DNA from: Ophiocordyceps camponoti-saundersi (nom. inval.) | Taxonomy: Eukaryota > Ascomycota > Sordariomycetes > Hypocreales > Ophiocordycipitaceae | Direction of reading: 5' to 3' | Length of the DNA stretch: 64,000 nucleotides | NCBI GenBank assembly: GCA_003339415.1 | Contig: PDHQ01000061.1 | Coordinates: 108,666 to 172,665, forward strand | Shown: piece after piece, positions 42,312 through 54,100 of the stretch | How positions within the stretch are numbered: position 1 is the stretch's first letter | Layout of the letters: the number at the start of each line of letters is the position of its first letter | Translations under genes and position numbers: made by a program | The notes under the pieces: generated by a model | Databases searched by the model: none | What the model was told of the DNA's origin: nothing | Seen by the model: the letters and a program-made list of their open reading frames with translations, nothing else

Positions 42312-43160
42312 TATTACGGATCGTACCCGTAATTACCTAATCTTACCCGTAGCCCTTAATCTAAGCTTCTAAAGATAAAGAGAGATAAGGGGTAATAAGA
42401 AGGTAGGGGGCTTTACTTACTTTAACCGGGCAGTAAGTAGCCGGAATAGGAATTTATAAAGTATAAATAAGTAAGAACTTCCTAAATAGGAATATCTTAT
42501 AAGGTAGGGGAAGGTAATAGAGAGTAGGCTTTTATAGTGCTAATTGTTTAGATTAAAAGCTTAGAGAAGAAGGAAAGGAAAGACCTTTCGAGGAAAGGAA
42601 GCCTTCCTTTTATAGTTTTCCTTCTCTAAGAAACTATCTAATTATATAAGCTAGCTAGAAAGCTATAGAATACCGTAAAAGCTTTATATTATAAATATAC
42701 TAGCGAATAGAATAGCTTTATCTTATTCTATTTGCTTCTATCGTATTTTTTTACTTTAAAATTAAATTCCTACTTTAAAATTAACCTTTAATTTTAAATC
42801 TACTATATTCCTTAGCAAATAGAATAGCTTTATTCTATTCTATTTGCTTCTATTAGCTTCTAGGTTAATAATAAATTATAATAAATAATTCTTTATTTAT
42901 AATAGCTAATATTTCTTTCCGTTTTTAACCGTTTCTAACCGTTCTTCTTATCCTAGGAATTTTATTCGTTATTCTTATCTTATTATCTTATCTTATTATC
43001 CGGTATTTAACCTTCCGAGGTTTAGCCGTAATTTAAATACTAAATACTAGCATTTTTACTTTATTATATAATTTATATTATTAAGCTATTTATATAATAA
43101 ATACTGCTTATATAATAAGAATAGTACTTTTAACTAGTATTTATATCTTAGATTATTACA
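42312..43160 (-). repeat. LTR of element B (3' LTR in element orientation)
   Basis: An 849-bp direct repeat of 57237-58085. On the minus strand it starts TGTAATAATC, preceded by a polypurine tract TAGAAAGGGGAACG (43161-43174). Its outer end is changed from TG to TA on the plus strand. Confidence 0.92.
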
Positions 43161-43474
43161 CGTTCCCCTTTCTATAATTTATAACCTTATAAACTTTATT
43201 ATAGAAGAATAATATAGGGTATAAATAATAGTTAGTTAGTTAATTAGTTATTTTTATTCTTATAAGAAAAGAAAGAGTATTTCGAAAAAACTTAATAAGG
43301 TAAAAATAATTAATTAAATTTTATATAGGGTTCCTATTATTATATTATTCGTAACGTTCCCCTTTCTAAGGTTTTTAATTTTAAAAACTTCTTATTAAAG
43401 GTGTTTTTCTTTATTTTTATTAAATTTTTTAATAAGTTTAGGTGCCTTAATTAGGTGTTTAGCAGGTTCCTAGG
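43161..43474 (-). pseudogene. Element B: chromodomain remainder and 3' untranslated end
   Basis: On the minus strand the frame reads T-stop-EPAKHLIKAPKLIKKF directly next to the C insertion. This completes the chromodomain begun at 51101-51205, where the stop replaces the conserved Trp. Two copies of ACGTTCCCCTTTCTA (43160-43174 and 43354-43368) look like duplicated polypurine tracts. Confidence 0.75.
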
Positions 43475-43479
43475 TATTT

Positions 43480-43774
43480 TATTAAGGTCTAGCCCTTATA
43501 TTATATTCGGGTTATTAACCTAAACGTTTGCGGATTAGCCTCGCAATTAAACGATAAGGCTGCCGCTATCCGGCTTAGAGGCCCGTAGCGGAAAGATTAG
43601 AAGGAACGGAACGGAAAGGATAGTTAAACGGGGAGGCAAATAGGCTCTAAAGGAAAAAGCGGTATATATAGCTATTTAGCACGCTAAAGTACGGCTTCCT
43701 TAGAAGCTCGTTATATGTAATTATTATTATATATAGCCTAGCAAATAAGCACCTTTTTAACTAGTCCCTTAATA
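43480..43774 (+). repeat. 5' LTR of element C
   Basis: A direct repeat of 50801-51100. The copies differ by transitions and one 5-bp indel near 43535. Confidence 0.9.
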
Positions 43775-43979
43775 GAATTATATATCTTTTTTTTATAAAC
43801 TTCTACCCTTATCTTTAACGTTAATAGATTAATTAGATTAGATTAGATCGGAATAGCTAACTTATAGGACTAAATAGAAGGGCTCTAGTAATCTTAAGCT
43901 AGCCCTAGCGGATATTAATAACCCTCGTAGCGAGAGCTACGAGTTTAGTAATTAGAATAATAAATATAGGTAATATAAT

Positions 43980-46900
43980 ATATAATAAAAAATAAGGAGG
44001 AATATTATTAGTAAATCTTAAAGTATATAGAATAGTATTTTAAGGAATAAGCTAATACCTTTCTCGTAAATAAGGAAGCGGAGCAAAAAGCTATATTATA
44101 AGAAGTATAGTCTACTATCTAATAATAAGCTATAACCTTTCTCGCGATAAAAAAAGCGGAATATATAGAGTAACTTATAGCTATACGTACGGACGCCTTT
44201 AAGGAAATACTATAAATAAACCCTATTAAACTAACCTTTACTAAAGCTACGCTTAACTAAGCTTAAATTAACGTAGCCCTTATAAGATAGAAAGAACCTT
44301 AGCTTAAGTAAGATAGATTACTAAATTCCTTTTACTTTTTTATAAGCTAGCTAGTTTACTAATATAATATCGATAAGCCTTAAGGTAAAGCTAATAATAT
44401 AGATTATATCTAAGTATAGATCCTAAACTACTTTCCTAAGGATAAAATACGGAAAATATTAGCCTTCTAGTAATCTAGTAGCTTTAGTAGAAAGAGGCAC
44501 CTAAAGGACTTCTTTAACTACTTTTATTAAACTTTTAGTAATATCTAGGAATGAAAAAGAGCTTAAGATAAGCTCTAGACTTTAGTTTACTATAATAGAT
44601 AGATATTTAATAACTTTATTCCTAAGTTCGAAAAGGTCCTAGTAACCGCTATTAGATTTACGGGTTAGGATAATTCCGTAAAACTAACCTAGCTACGTAG
44701 GGCCTTTTCCCTAATATTTTAAAACCTTCTAGTTATTATCGATATACCTTACGAATACTCTCCGTTCGTCGATCGCTTATAGAGTCTTACTTAGTCCTTT
44801 AAATAGACCCTACGCTTCCTTAAAGCGGCTAAAAAATACTAACCCGACCCGAATAAATACTTAGGAGGCGCTAGGGGCGTTCCCGTAAACTTAAGTATAA
44901 GAAAAGATATAGATAGGAATATTCTAATAAATATAATAGGAGATAAGAAAAAAAAGAAGCTAAAAAGAAAGGAAGGCGGTTATAATAAAACTCCTACTTA
45001 GGTATTATAAAATACCCCTTAAGCTAAGTAAGTAAAGAGATTAGTATTAGAATAACGTAGAATATTAGGTTTTTATATTAGGTACGGAACGAATATATAC
45101 CTTATATATAATTATAATTTCTAACTTTTATAAAAGCTATAGTAAAAGGCCCTAAAAGAAACCCGTATTAACTATACGGAAATCTTACTTTAGATTAAGG
45201 AATATAATTCCGATAATAATTAAGGAAAAAAATAGCTCCGGGATATCGTAGCGTCTTAAAAGATAAGGTAATATAGATAAAGGAAAAGAAAGATATCCTC
45301 TATTCTAAACTATAAGCCTTATCTATTAAGATTCCTATAATCTTAAATAACTTAAAACTAATAGATATATTAGTTAACGAAGGCTATAAGAGCTATTTTA
45401 TAATATACTCGTAGCTAATATAAGATTTACGAATACTAACGGAAAGAATCTTAGCTCGATAAGTAAAAAAGGTAATAATAAGCGGACTAAAAGTATTAAA
45501 TATTACTTAGCTCTCGCTTAAGATAAATAGCTCTAATTAATTAATTATAGTATATATAATACTAAATCTTAATTTCCTAATTATCTTTAGTAAGCCTTAG
45601 CTATAATATATAAAATCCTACTTAGTCCCTTACGAAGAACGAGTATAGTACGGAGATTCGTAATAATAGGTGCGGGTTACTAGCACTCGCTCTTAACTAA
45701 TAAAGGAGATCTTAAACGCGGTATACCTTTATAGCTTAACCTTTATCGGAGAAGTAAGGAGGAGGTAAAAGGAATTACGCTATTAGAAAAAGGACCTTAC
45801 TAAATACCTAGAGATTTAAGCGGTAAGAGTTAAAAATATAAAGAAGGCGTTATAAAATAAGATTCCCTTAATAGATAACTAACTATAAGAATAGATCCTA
45901 ATAGAATTTTACGATATATTTCCTTTTTTCTATAAGTAAGAAGCGGATAAGTTAAACTTATATAAAAAAGGTATAAATTACTATATACCGCTTAAGAAAA
46001 AAATAAATAATAAAAAACCCTAGATCTTATTTAGCCCCCTTTATAATATATTAAGAGAGAAATTACTTATTCTTAAAAAGATATTACGAGACCTCTTTTA
46101 GAAAAGCTTTATCTAACTTAATAGCTCGCCCGCGGGTACCCTAATCCTTTTCGTAAGGAAACCCGGGGAAGGATTATAGTTTTATATAAATTTCTATATA
46201 CTAAACGCGATTATAGTCCTAAATAGATACCCGCTCCCTTTACTTAGTAATACCCTTCGGTTATTAGCTAAGTCTTAATAGCTTATAAAGCTAAATATTA
46301 TATAAGTTTTTTATAAGGTATAGATTACTAAAAGAGAGGAATAGAAAATAGCGTTTCGGACCTAATATAGCCTCTTTAAATAGATAGTTACCCTATTCGG
46401 ACTTATAAGGGCTCCTATTACCTTTTAGAGATATATTAATAGTATCCTCTAGCTATATCTTAATAAGTTCTACTCGGCCTATATTAACGATATTATTATC
46501 TACTCTAATAGCACTAAAGAGGACTATTTCCGTAAAGTATATTTAGTTCTCCGTAAGCTCTAAGAGTATAGGCTTTATCTAAACCCGGATAAGTGCGAAT
46601 TCGCAGTTAAGAAGGTAAAATACTTAAGATTTATAATACTAGTAAGGGTTAAGCTCTAAGCAGACTTAGAAAAGATTAAGATAATCGTCGACTAGGCTAC
46701 GCTAATTTCCCTTAAGGGCCTTCGCAGATTCCTAAATTTTACTAATTTCTACCGACTTTTTATTACGGATTTTATTAAAGTAATAAAACTATTAATAAAT
46801 CTAACGAAGAAAAGGGTAAAATTTGTCTAGGGACCGGATTAGGAATAAGCTTTCTAGGAAGTTAAGAATCTATTTACGAGAGCCCCTTTACTAGTAAAAT

Positions 46901-49150
46901 AGAACTTCGGGGACCTTATATCTTTAAAGGTAGATATTAGCGCCTATATTATAGGAGGTTATCTTTACTAGGAATAAGAAGGATAGAAATAACCGGTAGC
47001 GTTCTTTTCCGTAAAAATAAACGCGGCCGAATATAACTATTTAATATATAATAAAGAGATATTAGTAATTATTAGATACTTAGAATAATAGTATACTAAA
47101 CTATATAGTTATAATAGCTTCGATATTATTACTAATTATAAAAACTTAAAGTATTTTATAACTTACCGGCACCTCTTAGAATAATAAGCCCGTTAGGCTA
47201 AGTACTTATTACGATTTAATTTTAAGATTTATTATTAACTTAGTAAATAAGCTACGGTCCTAGATACCCTTTCCTATAAGGATTAGGATAAACCCTTAAC
47301 TACGGAGGAGAAGGACGCCCGCTTTATATAAATAATTCCTAAAGAAGCCTTATAATTTTACTTATAAGTAATAGTAATCGATACTTTTAGGGACCTTATT
47401 AATATCCTAGAAAAAGAGGAAGGCGAAGATAGATAATAAAACGTAGATATAGCTACGGAAAACGCTATAAATTTACGAAATAATAATTTACTAGAAACTT
47501 AAGTTTTCTTTAATAATAAGCTTTAGGAATTTTAGAATAGGACGGTATTATAAAACTCGGTTTTCTAAGAAATATACTAAGCTATAGTAAAAGGAGACCG
47601 CTTATTACTTTTAAAGCTATAACTTAAAGTTTAAATTATAAATTACTATATTAACGCTAAAGGAAAATTACGTTTCCGTAATAAGCTTTAGGTCCTAGGA
47701 GCCCCGGTTACTATAATAGAGAACTCTAAAAAAGCACTAGCCTCCCCGCTTAATACGTTATAAAATTATCTTATCTAAATAATTTATAACTTAGCCTTAG
47801 TTAGTTACCTTAGGAGGGAAGGTATAGTAGCCCTTATAACCTGCGATTTCTTCTAGCCGCTTTAATAATAATATATTTATTAATTCCTTAAGAATTACGA
47901 TACTTATAATAAAACTAAAGCCTAGAAATAATATCGAGCTACCTTTCTTAAGTTATTACCTACTTTAGATTAGTTTTACTAATATATATAAATAGATTTT
48001 ATAACGGACTTCCCGCTTATAGAACGCGGAAATAAGCACTTATAGGTAATTAAAAACCGCCTTAGTAAAAAAATCTTACTTAAGCTAATACCCTTAATAA
48101 ACGCTCCGTTCTATATAAAGCGGTTTCTCTAATATTTTATATAATTTTACTAATAGCTAAGTATTATTATAAGTAATAGAGGAACTAACTAAATAAGTAA
48201 ATTTTAAAGCTATTTTTACTAACTTTATAAGATCGATTAAATATTTAGTATAGCTTACTATCTATAAACTAATAGAGGATATAAGAGGGTTAATTAAAAT
48301 ATATAAGCTTACCTTTAAGCGGTAATCTCTTATAATTAAGATAACTAGGATAAATAGCTTCCTATAGCTTAGCTTACGCTAAATAATAAAGTCTACTCGG
48401 CTATAAGAATAACGCTATTCTTCGTAACTTATAAGTTTTAAGCTTCGATAATAGTATTATTAAACTTAGATACTCCGTAATTATTAATAAGGAATCCTAA
48501 AAGCTAAGCCGAGGAATTCGTAAGATAATTATAATAAGTAATAAACTTATATTAAGCTACCGATATTTTATCCTTATAAACTTAGGAGTTCTAAGCTAAT
48601 AAAAATTAATAAGTAGCCGAGCGCTTTAAAGTTAGCGATAAAGTTTAGCTTAATTTATATAATTTCCCTAATATAAAGCTTAAGAAAAAGCTTAATTAGA
48701 AGAACGCTAAGTTTATAATAGCGCGGGTTATTAACTTTTCCCTTATTAAACTTATAAGATTACTAATAGGAGCTTATAATCGCTTTAATATAGATTTACT
48801 TAAAAGGGCAGCTTTAAACCCCTTACCTAGATAAAAAGTTACTAATCTATAGCCTCCTACGATATTAATTAATAAAGAGGAAGAATAGGAAGTTAAAAAG
48901 ATTATCTTAGCTAGATAGAAGAAGGTAGGCAGAGGTAAGAGATAGGAGGTTTTCGTTAAATAAAAGGGTTATTAAGACCCGATATAGAAACCTTTAGTAG
49001 AATTCGAGGGCACCGCCGCTCTTAATCGCTTTAAGGCTTTATACGAACTAGCTATATATAATAATAAGTAAGTTATTAGGAAACGTATAATAAAATAGCT
49101 AGTAGCGGGATTATATTAAAAAGCGTACTAATAGGCGCGGAAAATATACC
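43980..49150 (+). pseudogene. Element C gag-pol, RIP-inactivated
   Basis: Reading through TAG/TAA stops on the plus strand gives gag-like sequence (about 44,000-45,100), a protease-like part, and reverse transcriptase (about 46,000-46,700). The RT part has YPLPLLSNTLRLLA, then Y-I-N-D-IIIYSNS, then EYRLYLNPDKCEF. RNase H (about 46,930-47,290), integrase (about 47,860-48,560) and a chromodomain follow. The chromodomain (48877-49035) reads EEE-stop-EVKKIILAR, then GRGKR, K-stop-KGY-stop-DP and VEFEGTAALNRF. Each stop falls on an expected Trp or Gln. The catalytic Asp of the RT box is Asn. Confidence 0.88.
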
Positions 49151-49163
49151 CCCCCCCCCCCCC
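49149..49163. repeat. Homopolymer C(15) tract
   Basis: Fifteen C residues lie between the pol end of element C and the antisense frame, striking in a block where C is otherwise scarce. C followed by C is not the preferred RIP context. Confidence 0.85.
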
Positions 49164-50795
49164 TTTATAATATTTAGCGGCGCTACTTTTTCGTAAACGA
49201 TAATTTCCTAGCTAGGTAATAGCGGTAGCGTAATAGTATTAGGGTTATTAGTTTAGCGGCGGCGGCGACGGGTATAGCGGCGGCGGTAATAGCGGCGTTA
49301 CGCTTTAAAGTAATAACTTTTTCCTCTAATATTAAAATATTAGCTAACCCCTCGGAGCCCGAAAGCTTACGGGGGGGGCGATATTAAGGATAGCGTTAAT
49401 ATACTTTTTAGAGAAGGAAATTAGCTTTCCGCGTTCGGTATTATAAGATTAAGGAAACTAACTATATAATAAAAAAAGTATCGCTATATATAAGCTTAAG
49501 CTTAGCTAATATCGTTAAAGCCTAAGTAATAATAATTAACGCCCGAAGAATATTATCCGCCCTTATTATTACTTTAAGCGGCGGCTTAGTTTTAGCGGTA
49601 ATATACTACGCTATATAAGCTAAAACTAAAAGCTAGGGGGTAGGTATATAAGTTCGGTATAAAAGTATATATTCTATATAAGATATATAAGGTTTTTACT
49701 TCCTTATACGCCTTAGTATTATAGCTTAATTATAATACTCGTAACCTTATTTTATATAATAAAGGTATAAAGGCTTCCGAAAAGCCCCCTTATTATAATT
49801 ATCCTTATTTTCGTCCTTATCCTCGTTATTATCTTCTTTATTAACGGGGTTAGCGGTAAAGGTAAGAGGAGGAGAGGGAGTAGGAGTAAGGGCGGGGGCG
49901 GGAGTCTTAGCCCGAGACTTCTTCCGTAAGGTAAGTTACGAAAAACCTAATATTAGCGAACGCCTATTATAAATAAATCGCCCTCCTAAACGCGGGATAA
50001 GGATTTACTATAGTAGGAGGAGGAGGAGGAGAAAAGGAGAGCTAGCGAGGGGCCTTAGGCCGGAAACTTCTCCGTACGGTAACCTAAGAAATACCCGATA
50101 ACGTTAGTAGCGCGTTTCTTTATAATAAGTAAGTCGCCCTCTTAGATATAGGATCGACGAGTCCTATATAGTAAGCCGCTAAGTAAGAGGAGGAAAAGAC
50201 TTATATTAGGAAATAGAGGAGGAGGAGAAATAGAAGAAAAAGAAAAAGGAGGAGGAGGAGGCTTAGAGCGACGATAACCCCCCTAAGTTAGCTTATAGCT
50301 ATAACGCTTTTTAAACTAAGTATTAAAAGCCGGGAAATCCTCCTCTAAACTAAAGCCCTTATTATCGCCTACGATATTATCGTCGCTATTATTATCGCTA
50401 TTATTATCGCTATTATCGTTATTATTATTAATAGTAATATTAATAATAGCGGTAATAGTAGAATTAATAACGGAGAAGGCGGCGGCGGCGAGGTTTTAGA
50501 GATAACTATTATATTTACTAAGCTAAGATATCCCTATAAGTAGGAAAATATTAGCACGGTTAAACCCGTAGAATAGGTAGCGGATTCCCTTACTAATAAT
50601 AGTAATAATAGTAATATTAATAATAATATTAATAAGGCTATAAAAGGAAAAAGGGAAGAAATAAAAGATTTAATAAGTAGGTATTATAAAAGCTATAGAA
50701 AAGTAAGGCGGACCGGGTAACTTAGCGGAAAATTTTTTACCTAACCTTACCGTATACTATATAACGGATCCCGCGCTTATAGGTAAGGGGAGGGA
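49152..50795 (-). pseudogene. Antisense long frame in element C, unknown product
   Basis: Between the chromodomain end and the 3' LTR, the minus strand reads as one protein-like frame of about 540 codons interrupted only by TAA/TAG. It starts near the LTR with GSVI-stop-YTVRLGKKF, then GIRYLFYGFNRANIFLLIGIS, an Asn/Asp/Ser-rich stretch and a Pro/Ser-rich stretch. A repeat of about 52 residues occurs twice, marked by EGDLLII (50141-50121) and EGDLFII (49985-49965). A one-base insertion in the second copy, at about 49,925, shifts the frame; the downstream frame continues KSRAKTPAPALTP to LSGSEGLANILILEEKVITL near 49,340. I do not recognise the family. The strand and placement match neither gag nor pol. 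Confidence 0.6.
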
Positions 50796-50800
50796 CCTTA

Positions 50801-51100
50801 TATTAAAGTCTAGCCTTTATATTATATTTAGGTTATTAACTTAAATATTAAACTTACGGATTAGCCTTACGATTAAATAATAAAGCTACCGCTATCCGGC
50901 TTAGAGGCTTATAGCGGAAAGATTAGAAGGAACGGAACGGAAAGGATAGTTAAACGGGGAGGCAAATAGGCTTTAAAGGAAAGAGCGGTATATATAGCTA
51001 TTTAGCACGCTAGAGTGCGGTTTCCTTAGAAGCTCGTTATATATAATTATTATTATATATAGCTTAGTAAATAAGCACCTTTTTAACTAGTCCCTTAATA
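50801..51100 (+). repeat. 3' LTR of element C
   Basis: The partner of 43480-43774. It carries more C-to-T changes than the 5' copy in the region after TTATTAAC. Confidence 0.9.
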
Positions 51101-54100
51101 TATTTTCTTTAAAAGGGTATCCCTTTTATTTTATTAGATAGTATACTATACCTTCTTCTATTTTTTTATCTATAATAGCTTTAGGTTTGTATTCTTCTTT
51201 TAATATTATAATTTCGATATTTTCTTCTAATTTAGCATCTTTAAGTACTTTTTCTAGTAAGGAAATATAAAATACTAGATAAATAAACATTCCTTTAGGA
51301 AGTTTAAGCTTATAATTAAGGTTATTTAGCTTTTCTTCTATAAGGAAAGGTCCTAATTTTTTAAATTCTAAGGACTAATTAGGCCGTTTAGTTTCTATAT
51401 TTTTCTTTAATAAATAAACCTTATCGTTTTTATTAAATAAGGGTTCTTTTTCGCGTTTCTTATTATAATAGTAACTAATTCTTTTAGCTATAAAATCTAA
51501 TTTTAATTTAATATAAGAATATAGAGATCTAAGCTATTTAGTATTTAGAATAGCTTTTTCGTTATTAGTTTTATCTAATAAGCCTAGTTTATAAGCTTCT
51601 AGGTTAAATCCGTAATTCGCTATAGTAGGCGTTATTTTAATAGATTCCGATTTAGCGGTATTATAAGCTAACTAGGCTATAGGTAAGTTTATTACCTAGT
51701 TATCTTATTTATAATTAATATAGGCTCTAAGGTATTATTTTAAAGTCTAATTTAGGCGTTCTATAGCCCTATTAGTTTCTAGGTAAAAAGTAATACTTAA
51801 TTTATACTTAGTTCCTAGCTTAGATATAAGGCTAGTCTAGAATTTAGAATTAAACTTAGGGTCTCTATCGCTTATAATAACTTTAGGTAAGCCTCTATCT
51901 ACTACTACCGTTTTTAAGAATAAATAACTTAATTTTTTAGCAGATAAAGCCTTTATTATAAGTATAAAATAGCCGTATTTAGTTAATCTATCGGTTATAA
52001 CTAGAATAGAATTATATTCCGTATTAGTTATAAGGTTTACCGATAAGGGTAATTTAACTATAAAATCTATAGCTATATTTTCCTAAGGTTATTCGGTAAC
52101 TATTATAAGTTATAAAAATCCGTAAAGCTTATACCTTAAAGCTTTAGATTTATTGCAAATATTACAGTTTTTAATAACTTTAATAATAGCTTTTTTAAAG
52201 TTTTTCGTATTATAATAGGCTTTAATTCTATTATAAGTTTTTTATATTCCTTAATAGCTGTGAATAGGTAATTTGTAGAATTCTTTAATTATAGTTTCTA
52301 CTATATTAGGAGGTATAAATAGCTTCTCTTTTAAATAAGCTAAGTTATCTATCTACTTAATATTTTTATAATCCTTAAAATTAGTATCTTTATAAGCTTT
52401 TTTTATTTATTTTAATATAGAATTATCGGCTTCTACCTTAAATATAGCGTTTAAGGTATTTTATTCTAAATTTCCTTCGTTATTTATTTTAAGGAAATTA
52501 GTCGTTATAGGTATTATACCGGTATCTAAATTAGGTCTTCTATTAATAATATCGGCTTTTTTATTCTTACTTCCTTTTTTATATATTATTTCGTAATTAT
52601 AATCGGTAAGGAATTTAGCTTACCTAATTTATCGGCTATTTAAGGTTTAACTTATATTAAAATAGCTTATATTTTTATAATCGGTATAAATCCTTAATTT
52701 AAATTCGTTTCCTAATATATAGTGCTTAAATTCTTTAATTACTTTAATAATAGCTAAAAATTCTTTATCGTAGATAGGATAGTTAATTTCCGAATCTATT
52801 AGCTTTTTAGAATAGAAAGCTATAAGGTATAATATAGTATTATTTTCCTAGCTTAATTAGGCTCCTATAGCGTAATTAGAAGCGTCGGTTTCTAAAATTA
52901 AAGGCTATTTCGAATTATAGGCTATTAATATAGGTGCTAAGATTAGCTTTTCTTTAAGGGAATTAAAAGCTATATTAGCTTCTTTAGTCTATTTAAAAGG
53001 TTCTTTTTTAGCTGATTTTATTACTATTAATATAAGAATAATTATATTAGAAAAGTCTTTAATAAACCTTCTATAATAATTATAGTATCCTATAAATTAC
53101 TATATATTTTTAATCGATTTAGGTATAGGCTAGTCCTTTAAAGGTTCTAATTTGCTAAGGTTTATTTTAATATTATAAGGGGTTATAATAGTGCCTAGAA
53201 ATTTAACTTTTTTAGAAAAGAATTCGCATTTCTTAGGATTAATATATAATTTAGCTTTCCGTAAGGCTTCTAATACCTTTTTTAAATAAATTTTATATTC
53301 TTCTAAGGTATCTAAAAATATAATAATATCGTCTAAATAAGCTATAGTAAATATATCTAAATAATCTCTTAGAATATAATTTATACGTTTTTAAAAGGTA
53401 GCGGGGCTATTATATAGTCCTAAGGGTAATACTAAATATTCGTAGCTTCCGTATCTAGTTCCGAAGGCTATTTTATATTTATCTCCTTCCGCTATTCGTA
53501 TTTAGTAATAAGCTAGTTTTAAATCTAACTTAGTAAAATACTATTTCTAGCTTAATCTATCTTTTAGTTCTATAATTAAAGGTATCGGCGTTCTATTTTT
53601 AATAGTATCGTTATTTAATTTTCGATAGTCGATTACGGGTCTTAATTTATTTTTTTCTTTACCCGATTTATTAGTAAAGGTAATAGGAGCTTTATAAGGA
53701 CTTTTAGAAGGTCTTATATATCCCTTTTTAATTTATTCTTTTAGATATTCCTTTAATACTTATAGTTATTTTTTATTACTATTATAAATTCGTATAAATT
53801 AAGGTTCCGAATTAGGTTTTAATTTAATTTCGTAATCTTATAAGCTTCTTTTAAGTAGAGTATTATCCGGGGGTTCTTTAAATATATCTAAGAATTCTTC
53901 TAGAATTTCTTTAGGTATTAATTTATAGCGTTCTAATTTTTCTTTAGAATAAGAAGCTATTTCCTCCTTATAATCTACGCTAGAAATAGCAGTTAACGTA
54001 GTAATAGTATAAGGTATTTTATTATAGATTTTATTACTTTTAGCTTTATTATAAGGTTTTTACTTATAATAATTATATTTATTTCTTATAGTAAATTTCT

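Larger units (their letters stand above)
43480..51100 (+). mobile_element. Element C: chromovirus nested in B, with extra antisense frame
   Basis: LTRs of 295 bp (43480-43774) and 300 bp (50801-51100) are flanked by the perfect duplication TATTT (43475-43479, 51101-51105). Total length is 7,621 bp. The plus strand encodes degraded gag, protease, reverse transcriptase (Y-I-N-D at 46480-46491 followed by a readable LNPDKCEF), RNase H, integrase and a C-terminal chromodomain (about 48877-49035). The 1.6 kb between pol and the 3' LTR holds a long minus-strand frame. This is the youngest insertion of the nest, yet it is also RIP-mutated. Confidence 0.93.
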
